In this document: positions 1 to 13,244 of the stretch, in pieces
How positions within the stretch are numbered: position 1 is the first letter of the stretch
How the letters are laid out: each line of letters opens with the position of its first letter
Assembly: GCA_036378155.1 (NCBI GenBank)
Contig: DASUXA010000044.1
Span: 62,001 to 126,000 of the forward strand
Source: DASUXA01 sp036378155
Lineage (GTDB): Bacteria; Actinomycetota; Actinomycetes; Mycobacteriales; Micromonosporaceae
Length of the DNA stretch: 64,000 bases
Direction: 5' to 3'
Translations under genes and position numbers: made by a program
The notes under the pieces: model-generated
The model's input: the letters and a program-made list of their open reading frames with translations, nothing else
Told to the model about the DNA's origin: nothing
The model's database searches: none

Positions 1-1
1 C

Positions 2-3000
2 ACGGTGCGTTTCGCGGACTGCGCCGCGCGGCTACTCGAGGGCGGGAACAGCCCGGCTCTGGTCGAGGTCGGCCCCGGTCGTACCCTCGTCGACCTGGTC
101 CGGGTGGGGTACCAGGGCGACGCGCTGATCGTGCCCAGCCTGCCGAGGCCCCGCGAGGCGTCGGCGGACGCGGACCTGGCGACGGTACTGACCGCGGTGG
201 GCGAGGCGTGGCTGCGCGGCGTCGAGGTGGACTGGCATGCGCTCGCCGACCCGGGTCGCCGCCGGGTACCGCTGCCGACCTACCCGTTCGAGCGCAAGCG
301 GTACTGGGTCGAACGGGGCGCGGACCAGCCCCGCGAGCGGTCCCGCCTCGGTCCGCTGCCGTTGGAGGACTGGTTCGAGGTGCCCGGTTGGCGGCAGGCG
401 ACGGTACCGGCGGTCGCCGCCGACGCGCTGACCGGCGAACGGGTGCTGCTGCTGTGCCCCGACGACCCTGCCGGGGACCTGCTCGCCGACGCGCTGGTCG
501 AGCGGGGCGCGACGCTGGTACGGGTCCGGATCGGTACCGGGTACGACCGACCGCGACCCGACCTGTTCACCGTGGACCCGACGTCGCGTGACGACCATGC
601 GCGGGTGCTCGCCGTGCTGCGCGACGAGGGTGTCGCGCCGACCCGGATCGTCGCCGCGTGGGGTCTGGTACCGCCGCCCGCACCGGACGACGCGCTGCGC
701 CGCGATCGCGTCGCGGACGGGTTGCGACGCTGCTTCTACGGGCTGCTGGCGCTGGCTCAGGCGCTCGCCGAGCAGCGACCGGCGGGGCTGCGGGTGGACG
801 TGTGCACCGCGTACACCCAGGACGTGACCGGCAGCGACCTGCTCGCCCCCGAGTCGGCGGTCGCCGCCGGGGTGTGCCGGGTGGCACCGGCGGAACTGTC
901 CGGGATCGTCTGGCGCCACATCGACACGGACCTGCCCGGCGACCGGCGCGACCTGGCGACGTCGGTCGCGGCGCTGGCGGACGCGGTCGCTCACCCGGTC
1001 GGCGACGAACTGGTCGCGCTGCGCCGAGGACGGCGCTGGCTGCCGACGGTCGAGCCGGTACGCCTGCCTGCCGGGTCGCTCGCCGCTCCCGGCTGGCGCG
1101 AGGCGGGCGTGTACCTGATCAGCGGTGGTACCGGCGGACTGGGACTGGCGATCGCCGAGCACCTCGCGGAGCGGGCGCACGCCGCGGTGGCGTTGCTCGC
1201 CCGCTCGGAACTGCCGCCCGAGGCGCAGTGGGACGACTGGCTGGCGGAGCACCCGGTCGACGCGACGGCACGGGTGATCCGTACCGCCCGGCGCATCCGT
1301 GACCTCGGCGGGGACGTGTTGCTGCTGCGCGCCGACGTGGCGGATCCGACCGCCCTGGCGAAGGCTCGCGACGAGGTCCTCGACCGGTTCGGGACGCTGC
1401 ACGGCGTGATCCACGCGGCTGGTGTACCGGGCGGCGGGATGATCGAGGTCAAGTCGTTCGAGGACGCGGCAGCGGTACTCGCGCCGAAGGTCGACGGGCT
1501 GGTCGCGCTCGCCGACGTGTTCGGCGACCTGCCGCTTGACGTGGTGGTGCTGTGCTCGTCGGTCACCGCGCTGGCGGGCGGGTTCGGGCAGGTCGACTAC
1601 TGCGCGGCGAACGCGTTCCTGGACGCGTACGCCCGCAGCCCGCGTCGGTTCGCCGCCCGTACCGTCTCGGTCAACTGGGGCGGCTGGCTCGACGTCGGCA
1701 TGGCGGCTCGCGCGGGCGGCGGCCCCGCCGGAGTGTCCAGGTCGGACGACGCGCCCGGTGAGCTGTCGTTCCGCCCGTACCGTGGACATCCCTGGCTGAC
1801 CGAGGTGGCGCACGCCGCGTCCGGGGCGGTGGTGCTGCGCGGCACGCTGAATCCGGACACCCACTGGGTGCTCGACGAGCACCGGATTCTCGACCAGCCG
1901 GTGCTGCCCGGCACCGCCGCGGTCGAGTTGATGCGCGCCGGTTTCGTCGCGGCGGGGCACCGCGACGGCGACCCGGTCGAGCTGCGGGACGTGCTGTTCC
2001 AGGCGCCGCTCGCGGTACCGGACGGCACGGACGTGCGCATCGAGGTCACGGTGTCCGCCCCGGCGGCGGACGGCAGTCGTACCGTGACGCTCACCGGGAC
2101 CGCCGGGGGCGGGGCGCGACCGTGCGCCCGCGCGACGGTACGACGGCTGACCGCCGACCATCCAGCGGTGGTGGACGTGGCGGCGGTACGAGGTCGCTGT
2201 ACCCCGCGCGACGGCGTCGACCTGCCGACCGGCGGCGGGATGCTCGCGTTCGGACCGCGATGGAGCAGCCTGCGCGGCGCGTACACCGGTGCCGGCGAGG
2301 AGTTGGCGGAGCTGCGTGCCCGACCGATGGTCGCCGAGGAGCTGGGCGTACTGGCGCTGCACCCGGCGCTGCTGGACGAGGCGACCGCGTTCGGCACCGG
2401 ATACGACGTGCCCGCCGACCAGCGGTATCTGCCGCTCGGGTACGGCAGGGTGGTGGTCCGCGCGCCGCTGCCCGCCGAGTTCGTCAGCCACCTGCGGCAC
2501 CGGGGCGGCGACGCGCAGCGGGACATCCTGCGCGCCGACTTCAGCCTGGTGGACGCCGCCGGTCGCGAGGTCGTCGCGATCACCGACTTCACGCTGCGCC
2601 GGGTCGGCGACGACCCGCTGGCGGTACCGGAGCAGCCGCCCGCCGCTGTCCCGGCGACCGCCGTACCCGCCGCGCCCGACGCGACCGGCGACGGCGCGGT
2701 CGGCATCAAGCCCTCGGTCGGCGCGGAGGCGCTGCGCCGGGTGCTCGCCGCCGACCTCGGTCCACAGGTCGCGGTCGGCGTGATCGGGGTCGACGAGGTA
2801 CGCCGGGACGTGCGCGAACGCGCATCCGAACTGGTGAGCGCCGCGATCCCGGCGGTCGGTTCGACGCCCGGCCCGTCCGGTCGCGACGGTCTCGGTGCGT
2901 ACCGCGCCCCGACGACCGAGATCGAGTCGGCGCTGTGCGCGATGTGGTCGGAGATGTTGTCGGTACCGCAGATCGGGGTCGACGACGACTTCTTCGAGCT

Positions 3001-3190
3001 GGGCGGCAACTCGCTGGTCGCGGTCCAACTGGTGTGGCGGGTCGGCGAGGTGTGGGGAGTGAAGCTGCCGATGCGGGCCCTGTTCGACGCGCCGACGGTC
3101 GCGGGGCTGGCGGAGACGGTCGAGGCGGCACGAGCCGCCGGCGACACCGACGAGCCGCAGATCGAGGTACTGCCGAGGAGTCGTTCGTGA
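2..3190 (+). CDS. Type I polyketide synthase, C-terminal part of a module (AT end-KR-DH-ACP), cut by window edge
   Basis: The 5' end lies outside the window; the frame is open from base 2. The first ~100 residues match the end of an acyltransferase domain (LVEVGPGRTL, then LPTYPFERKRYW). A ketoreductase follows, with NADPH motif GGTGGLG near residue 370, the SS pair in VVVLCSSV, and a YCAAN active-site Tyr near 531. The next domain is a dehydratase: LDEHRILDQPVLPG gives an HxxxDxxxxP variant of the HxxxGxxxxP motif, and HPALLDEA supplies the second catalytic Asp near 790. A carrier domain ends the protein (DDDFFELGGNSL, Ser near 1003) and looks more like a peptidyl than an acyl carrier. KR precedes DH, the reverse of the usual order. 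A GTGA overlap joins it to the next gene. It should extend and reduce an acyl chain, then pass it to the C-PCP protein. Confidence 0.93.
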   Translation, partial: TVRFADCAARLLEGGNSPALVEVGPGRTLVDLVRVGYQGDALIVPSLPRPREASADADLATVLTAVGEAWLRGVEVDWHALADPGRRRVPLPTYPFERKRYWVERGADQPRERSRLGPLPLEDWFEVPGWRQATVPAVAADALTGERVLLLCPDDPAGDLLADALVERGATLVRVRIGTGYDRPRPDLFTVDPTSRDDHARVLAVLRDEGVAPTRIVAAWGLVPPPAPDDALRRDRVADGLRRCFYGLLALAQALAEQRPAGLRVDVCTAYTQDVTGSDLLAPESAVAAGVCRVAPAELSGIVWRHIDTDLPGDRRDLATSVAALADAVAHPVGDELVALRRGRRWLPTVEPVRLPAGSLAAPGWREAGVYLISGGTGGLGLAIAEHLAERAHAAVALLARSELPPEAQWDDWLAEHPVDATARVIRTARRIRDLGGDVLLLRADVADPTALAKARDEVLDRFGTLHGVIHAAGVPGGGMIEVKSFEDAAAVLAPKVDGLVALADVFGDLPLDVVVLCSSVTALAGGFGQVDYCAANAFLDAYARSPRRFAARTVSVNWGGWLDVGMAARAGGGPAGVSRSDDAPGELSFRPYRGHPWLTEVAHAASGAVVLRGTLNPDTHWVLDEHRILDQPVLPGTAAVELMRAGFVAAGHRDGDPVELRDVLFQAPLAVPDGTDVRIEVTVSAPAADGSRTVTLTGTAGGGARPCARATVRRLTADHPAVVDVAAVRGRCTPRDGVDLPTGGGMLAFGPRWSSLRGAYTGAGEELAELRARPMVAEELGVLALHPALLDEATAFGTGYDVPADQRYLPLGYGRVVVRAPLPAEFVSHLRHRGGDAQRDILRADFSLVDAAGREVVAITDFTLRRVGDDPLAVPEQPPAAVPATAVPAAPDATGDGAVGIKPSVGAEALRRVLAADLGPQVAVGVIGVDEVRRDVRERASELVSAAIPAVGSTPGPSGRDGLGAYRAPTTEIESALCAMWSEMLSVPQIGVDDDFFELGGNSLVAVQLVWRVGEVWGVKLPMRALFDAPTVAGLAETVEAARAAGDTDEPQIEVLPRSRS

Positions 3191-5036
3191 CGGGAACACC
3201 GCCTGCCGACGCGCTGCTGTTTCCAGCGTCGTCCGCCCAGCGTCAACTGTGGTTCCTCGAGCAGCTGTATCCGGGGCAGCCGCTGAACAACCTCAACATG
3301 GAACTGCGCCCAGCCGTCGAACTGCGTCCCGAGTCGCTGCGGGCGGCGCTGACCGCGCTGGTCGACCGGCACGAGGCGCTGCGTACCACGTTCCACGTGC
3401 ACGACGACGAGCTGGTCCAGGCGGTCGCCCCGGCTGCCGGTACCGTCGCGCTCGCGGTCAGCGATCTGCGCGACCTCGCCGAGCCGCAGGCGCGGGAGCG
3501 GCTGGCGCGGTTGCGCCACGACGACGGGTCGGCGCTGTTCGACCTCGCCGAAGGACCGCTGCTCCGGACCAGGCTGGTGTACCTGCCGGGCGGGGCGCAG
3601 GCGCTGATCCTCGTGGTACACCACATCGTCGCCGACGCGACGTCGGTCGGTGTCCTGGTCGAGGACCTCGGCGCGCTGTACCAGGCGGCGACCGACGGCG
3701 TCGAAGCGGACCTGCCGCCGCTGCGCATCCAGTACGTCGACTACGCGGCGTGGCAACAGAAGCGGCAGGAACACCCGAAGGTGGTCGGCTGCGTCCAATG
3801 GTGGCGGGACCGGCTCCGGGACCTGCCGACCGTGGACCTGATGCCGGGGCGCCCGCGACCGACCGGCTCGCTGAACAGCGGCGGGTGGTACGCCGAAGTG
3901 TGGGACGCCGCGTTCGTCGACGAGGTGCGGGCACTCGCCCGAGCACACGCCGCCACCGTGTTCGGTGTCCTGCTCGCCGGGTACGCGGTCCTGCTGCACG
4001 GGTACACCGGCGGCGTCGACCTGCCGATCGGCACCCCGGCGCTGGGGCGTCCGACGGCGGAACTGCGCCGCGTGGTCGGACTGTTCGTCAACATGCTGGT
4101 CCTGCGCGTGGACGTGTCGGGTGAGCCGTCGTTCGCCGAGCTGCTGACCCGCGCCCGGCGTACCGTGCAGGACGCCCTGGCGCACGAGGACGCCCCGTTC
4201 GAGCGGATCGTCGAGGCGGTCGCCCCGGCGCGCGCGCTCGGCGTGACCGCGCTGTTCCAGGTGGGCATCAACATGGTCCCGGCGCCGCCGCCGACCCGTG
4301 CCGGGCAGGCGGCGTTCCTGTCCGGCGGTACCGAGTTCAGCAACGGGACCGCCAAGTACGACCTGTTCCTGACGTTCAACGAGCAGCCGGGCGGCGGCTT
4401 GGAGGTGGTCGTCGAGTGGCGGCGCGGGCTGCTGCCGGACGAGATCGCCCGCGCCGTGCCGGGGGAGCTGCGGCGGATCCTGACCGGCGCGCTCGCCGAC
4501 CCGGGCGTCCCGGTCGGTACCCTCGCCCCGGACCGTCCCGCCCCGACGCCCACCCCGGTCGATGTCGACGTCCCGGACCGGGCGACCCGTGCCGGCGGCG
4601 ACAGCCGTCCGGACGTGGAGCGGATCGAGCGGGTGCTCGCGGAGGCGTTCGCGTCCGTCCTCGGTCAGCCCACCGTGGACCGGACGACCAGCTTCTTCGC
4701 GCTGGGCGGCGACTCGATGGCGAGCCTGCGACTGGTGGGTGCGGCTGCCGAGGCGGGCGTGCGGATCGCGCCCAGCGACGTGTTCCTGTACCAGACCGTC
4801 GCGGAACTCGCCCGGGTGGCGGATGTATCGCCGGACGTCGGGTCGCCGGACGGGTCGCCGGACTTGGAACCGGAACCGGCACGCGGGGAGACGGTCGATT
4901 CGTCGCCGGACGGGACGCACGGGTACCGGGCGAGCGACTTCCCGGATGCCGGACTGTCGCAGAACCAACTCGACCGGCTGGTGGCTCGGCTCGCGGTCGC
5001 TTCGAACCGGGCGGCGCACCCCGACGACCAGACGCC

Positions 5037-5040
<4 letters not shown>
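3187..5040 (+). CDS. NRPS protein with condensation and carrier domains only (C-PCP)
   Basis: 617 residues from a GTG overlapping the PKS stop (GTGA). The condensation domain covers roughly residues 8-440. Its active-site motif is HHIVADATS near 144, with Ala in place of the usual Gly after the catalytic Asp. Later motifs GTPALGRP and NMLVLRV are also C-domain-like. A carrier domain near 480-550 has FFALGGDSMASLRL with the phosphopantetheine Ser near 510. The tail has the SDFPDAGLSQNQLD element common after carriers that feed another C domain. There is no adenylation domain, so the amino acid on this PCP must be supplied in trans or the carrier only relays the chain. Position between the PKS and the next NRPS suggests it couples polyketide and peptide. 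Confidence 0.9.
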
Positions 5041-9611
<4,571 letters not shown>

Positions 9612-9627
9612 CCGGGGAGAGCCGCCG

Positions 9628-10785
9628 ATGAGATTCGCGTTCCTGATCGCCCCGATGTACGGGCACGTGAACCCGACCCTCGCCGTGGCGCGGGAACTGG
9701 TCGCCCGTGGTCACCAGGTGACGTACTGGCTGACCGAACCGTTCCGGGACGCGGTGCCGGCGACCGGCGCCGAGTTCCGCGAGATTCCGGATCTGCCGGC
9801 TGACGGGCGGCTCCCGGCGGGTACCGACCCGCTGGTCACGCTGGCGCTGATCCCGGCGCGACTGGCTGCCGGCGCGGTCGAGGTGCTGCCGCAGGTCCTC
9901 GACGACGTCCGGGCGCTCGACCCGCAGGTCGTGGTGTACGACCAACTGTGCGTGTGGGGTCGGCTGGTCGCCGAGGTCGCGGGGGTACCGGCGGCGATGC
10001 TGTGCACCACGTACGCGTCGAACAGCCGGTTCTCGTTCCTCACGGCGCCGGGTGCCCGACCGGTACCGCGCATCACCGCCGCAGAGCAGGCGTTCGAGCA
10101 CGACCTGTCGCTGCTCGGGCAGCGGTACGGCACGCCCCGGCTGCGGGTACCCGACCTGTTCCTGCATGCCGAGCCGGTGACCGTGGTCTTCACCACGCGC
10201 GAGTTCCACCCGGCGGTCGAGACCTTCGACGACCGGTACACCTTCGTCGGTCCCGCGCTGCCCGACGACGTGCCGGAGCGTGCGGCGACGGACCTGGTGT
10301 ACGTGTCGCTCGGCACGGTGTTCAACGACTGGCCGGAGCTGCTGCCGATCTGCGCGGCTGGGTTCGCCGACGACGCCCGGAGGGTGGTGGTCACCACCGG
10401 TGGACGTGCAGTCGGGGAGGTCCCGCCGGGGCTCACCGTGGTACGCCACGCCGCGCAGGTGGAGCTGCTCGCCGAGGCGGCGGTGTTCGTCACGCACGGC
10501 GGGATGGGCAGCGTCATGGAGGCGCTGTACCTGGGGGTACCGATGGTCGTGATTCCGCAGACGCCGGAGCAGGAGTTGACCGCCGAGCGCGTCGTGGACC
10601 TGGGGCTGGGCGTCCGGCTGGACCGGGCGGCGACGAACCCGACGAGCCTGCGCGCCGCCGTGGACCGGGTGACCCGGGCGGGTGGGTACCGCACGCGACT
10701 GGCTCGGATGCGCGCCGCGGTGCGTGCCGCGGGCGGCGCCCGCGCCGCCGCCGACGCTCTGGAGCGCCGGGGGACGGTCGGGTAG
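9628..10785 (+). CDS. GT1-family glycosyltransferase (macrolide glycosyltransferase type)
   Basis: 385 residues, ATG preceded by GGGGAG 9-14 bases upstream and 16 bases after the NRPS stop, so probably the same operon. The N-terminus FLIAPMYGHVNPTLAVA is the acceptor-side Rossmann start of GT1 enzymes. The C-terminal half has VYVSLGTV and a donor-binding signature THGGMGSVMEALYLGVPMV near 289, followed by PQTPEQELTA. The length is typical of the MGT/OleD group. It probably attaches a sugar from a nucleotide-diphospho-sugar to the PKS-NRPS product, either for biosynthesis or as self-resistance glycosylation; the neighbouring exporter makes both plausible. No deoxysugar biosynthesis genes are visible here, so a housekeeping sugar such as glucose is possible. 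Confidence 0.9.
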   Translation: MRFAFLIAPMYGHVNPTLAVARELVARGHQVTYWLTEPFRDAVPATGAEFREIPDLPADGRLPAGTDPLVTLALIPARLAAGAVEVLPQVLDDVRALDPQVVVYDQLCVWGRLVAEVAGVPAAMLCTTYASNSRFSFLTAPGARPVPRITAAEQAFEHDLSLLGQRYGTPRLRVPDLFLHAEPVTVVFTTREFHPAVETFDDRYTFVGPALPDDVPERAATDLVYVSLGTVFNDWPELLPICAAGFADDARRVVVTTGGRAVGEVPPGLTVVRHAAQVELLAEAAVFVTHGGMGSVMEALYLGVPMVVIPQTPEQELTAERVVDLGLGVRLDRAATNPTSLRAAVDRVTRAGGYRTRLARMRAAVRAAGGARAAADALERRGTVG

Positions 10786-10794
10786 ACGACATTG

Positions 10795-10813
10795 TGAGTG
10801 AGTGACTCACTCA
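10795..10813. promoter_or_regulatory. 19-bp palindromic TetR operator inside the promoter of the regulator gene
   Basis: TGAGTGAGT-G-ACTCACTCA has perfect 9-bp arms around one central base. It lies between a candidate -35 TTGTGA (10792-10797) and -10 TAGGCT (10816-10821; 18-bp spacer), so a bound repressor would block RNA polymerase. The predicted transcript start, about 10828-10829, coincides with a GTG codon. Repeated TGAGT/ACTCA half-sites are typical of TetR regulators of ABC exporters, which is inference from the family. Confidence 0.85.
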
Positions 10814-10828
10814 GTTAGGCTGGGCGAC

Positions 10829-11452
10829 GTGCGCGCGCCCAGCAACCCGTACCCGACGGCCGCCCCCGAGCGTTCGTCCGGGCGGGCTCGGCCGCTGCCC
10901 CCGTCGGAGCGGCGCGCCGCGTTGGTCGCCGCCACCCTGCCGCTGGTGGTCGAGCACGGCACGAAGGTGACGACCAGACAGATCGCCGAAGCCGCCGGGG
11001 TGGCCGAAGGCACGATCTTCCGGGTGTTCCCGGACAAGGAAGCGCTGGTCCAAGCGGCGGTCCAGGCGGGTCTCGACCCGATGCCGACGGTGGCCCAGTT
11101 GAACGCCGTGGACACCACGCTGCCGCTCGAGGAGCGGCTGGTCCAGATCACCGCGATCCTGCAGAACCGCCTGGTCGCGGTCTTCAACCTGCTGATCGCG
11201 ATCGGCTGGCACTCCCCGCCGGACGAGCTCGAAAAGCACCGGCGGAGCCCCGCCAACGAGATTATTCTGCGTGCCGTCATCCGGCTCCTGGAGCCGGACC
11301 GTGACCGGTTCCGGTGCCCGATCTCCGAGGTCGTCCGGGTGCTGCGGCTGCTCACGTTCGCCGGCTCGCACCCGAAGATCACCGACGGGCGCCCCTTGAC
11401 CGTCGAGCAGATCGTCTCCGTCCTGCTCGACGGGGTACGCCAGCGCCCCTGA
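10829..11452 (+). CDS. TetR-family repressor of the adjacent exporter
   Basis: About 207 residues. The N-terminal TetR helix-turn-helix is clear: RQIAEAAGVAEGTIFRVFPDKEAL. The C-terminal ligand domain is divergent, as usual. An upstream in-frame GTG at 10802 exists but lies inside the operator and upstream of the -10 box. I therefore chose GTG 10829, which sits at the expected transcription start and would make a leaderless mRNA. It should repress itself and the two ABC genes that follow until the cluster product or another drug binds. Confidence 0.88.
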   Translation: MRAPSNPYPTAAPERSSGRARPLPPSERRAALVAATLPLVVEHGTKVTTRQIAEAAGVAEGTIFRVFPDKEALVQAAVQAGLDPMPTVAQLNAVDTTLPLEERLVQITAILQNRLVAVFNLLIAIGWHSPPDELEKHRRSPANEIILRAVIRLLEPDRDRFRCPISEVVRVLRLLTFAGSHPKITDGRPLTVEQIVSVLLDGVRQRP

Positions 11453-11510
11453 CCGCGCCGAGGCGCGTTACGAGACCGGCCCGAGCGGCCCACAACGTGA
11501 AAGAGCAGCC

Positions 11511-13244
11511 ATGCTGATGCGTCTCCTACGGGTGTATCTGCGCCCGTACCACAGACCGCTCGCCGCGGTCCTGGTGCTGCAACTCGGCGGCACGATCGCC
11601 TCGCTGTACCTGCCCAGCCTCAACGCGCGCATCATCGACAAGGGCATCGCCACCGGCGACACCGGATACATCGTCCGGGTCGGCGGGTGGATGCTGCTGG
11701 TCACCGCGCTCCAGATGGCGTGCTCGATCGGGGCGGTCTACTTCGGAGCGCGTACCGCGATGAGCTTCGGTCGCGACGTCCGCGCCGCGATCTTCCAGCG
11801 GGTCCACCGGTTCTCCAACCGCGAGGTGTCCCGATTCGGCGCGCCGTCCCTGATCACCAGGAACACCAACGACGTCCAGCAGGTGCAGATGCTCGTCCTG
11901 ATGACGTGCACGCTGCTGGTCGCCGCGCCGATCATGTCCATCGGCGGGATCGTCATGGCGCTCCGCGAGGACGTCGGACTGTCCTGGTTGATGCTGGTCG
12001 CGGTGCCGGTACTGCTGCTCGTCGTCGGACTGATCACCCGGCGCATGGTGCCCCAGTTCCGGCTCATGCAGAAGCGGATCGACACGGTCAACCGCATCCT
12101 GCGCGAGCAGATTGCCGGCATCCGGGTGGTACGCGCGTTCGTCCGCGAGCCGTACGAGACGGAGCGGTTCGCCCGGGCGAACGGCGACCTGACCGCGACC
12201 GCCCTGCAGACCGGGCGGTTGATGGTCCTGATCTTCCCGTCGGTCATGCTCATCATGAACCTGTCCAGCATCGCGGTGCTGTGGTTCGGCGCGGCGCGGG
12301 TCGACTCCGGCGCCATCGAGATCGGCGCGCTGACCGCGTTCCTGAACTACCTGATCCAGATCCTCATGGCGGTCATGATGGCGACCTTCATGATGATGAT
12401 GGTGCCCCGCGCGTCGGTGTCCGCCGACCGGATCGCCGAGGTACTGGACACCGAGCCGACCGTGCGTCCGCCCGCCCTACCGGTCAGCCCGGTCGCCGGG
12501 CGCGGCGAGCTGGAACTGCGCGACGTCACCTTCCAGTACCCGGGCGCTGCGGCTCCGGTGCTGCGCGACATCTCGTTCCGCGCCGGACCGGGGCGTACCA
12601 CCGCGATCGTGGGCAGCACCGGCGCGGGCAAGACCACGCTGCTGTCGCTGATACCCCGACTGTTCGACGTGACCGGAGGCGCGGTCCTCGTCAACGGCGT
12701 CGACGTCCGGGAACTCGACGAGGACGCGCTGTGGGGGCGGATCGGTCTGGTACCGCAGAAGCCCTACCTGTTCTCCGGCACGGTCGCCAGCAACCTGCGG
12801 TACGGCAACCCCGACGCCACCGACGAGGAGCTGTGGAGCGCCCTGGACATCGCCCAGGCTCGCGACTTCGTCGAGGCGATGCCGGAAGGGCTCGACGCGC
12901 CGATCGCGCAGGGCGGTACGAACGTCTCGGGCGGTCAGCGGCAACGCCTCGCGATCGCGCGCGCCCTGGTCCGACGCCCCGAGATCTACCTGTTCGACGA
13001 CTCGTTCTCGGCGTTGGACCTGGCGACCGATGCCCGGCTACGCGCGGCGCTGCGGCCCGTGGTCGCCGACTCGACCGTGATCGTGGTCGCGCAACGGGTG
13101 TCGACCATCAAGGACGCCGACCAGATCGTCGTACTGGACCACGGCGCGGTGGTCGGCATCGGCACGCACGACGAACTGCTCGCCACGTGCGAGACGTACA
13201 ACGAGATCGTGAACTCCCAGATGGCGGTGGGGGCTGCGGTATGA
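11511..13244 (+). CDS. ABC exporter half with degenerate ATP site (fused TMD-NBD)
   Basis: 577 residues; an AAGAG element precedes the ATG. Residues 1-320 hold six hydrophobic helices of the exporter type, and the rest is a nucleotide-binding domain with Walker A GSTGAGKTT near 368 and signature NVSGGQRQRLAIARA. The Walker B ends D496-D497 instead of Asp-Glu, and the switch histidine is Gln528 (VVAQRVST). These two changes are hallmarks of the non-hydrolysing site in heterodimeric exporters such as TM287/288 and LmrCD. The partner is the next gene, joined by an ATGA overlap. The pair probably exports the glycosylated product or confers multidrug efflux. Confidence 0.93.
   Translation: MLMRLLRVYLRPYHRPLAAVLVLQLGGTIASLYLPSLNARIIDKGIATGDTGYIVRVGGWMLLVTALQMACSIGAVYFGARTAMSFGRDVRAAIFQRVHRFSNREVSRFGAPSLITRNTNDVQQVQMLVLMTCTLLVAAPIMSIGGIVMALREDVGLSWLMLVAVPVLLLVVGLITRRMVPQFRLMQKRIDTVNRILREQIAGIRVVRAFVREPYETERFARANGDLTATALQTGRLMVLIFPSVMLIMNLSSIAVLWFGAARVDSGAIEIGALTAFLNYLIQILMAVMMATFMMMMVPRASVSADRIAEVLDTEPTVRPPALPVSPVAGRGELELRDVTFQYPGAAAPVLRDISFRAGPGRTTAIVGSTGAGKTTLLSLIPRLFDVTGGAVLVNGVDVRELDEDALWGRIGLVPQKPYLFSGTVASNLRYGNPDATDEELWSALDIAQARDFVEAMPEGLDAPIAQGGTNVSGGQRQRLAIARALVRRPEIYLFDDSFSALDLATDARLRAALRPVVADSTVIVVAQRVSTIKDADQIVVLDHGAVVGIGTHDELLATCETYNEIVNSQMAVGAAV

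Noticed and set aside
1597..5019. A 1140-codon open frame on the reverse strand across the PKS and NRPS genes, and many similar long frames elsewhere
   Set aside because: They run opposite clearly domain-bearing genes, are rich in Arg/Pro/Ser with no domain motifs, and arise because stop codons are rare in very GC-rich DNA.
10802..10828. GTG at 10802 as the start of the TetR protein
   Set aside because: It lies inside the 19-bp operator and upstream of the -10 box, so it would not be on the mRNA; GTG 10829 fits the predicted transcript start.
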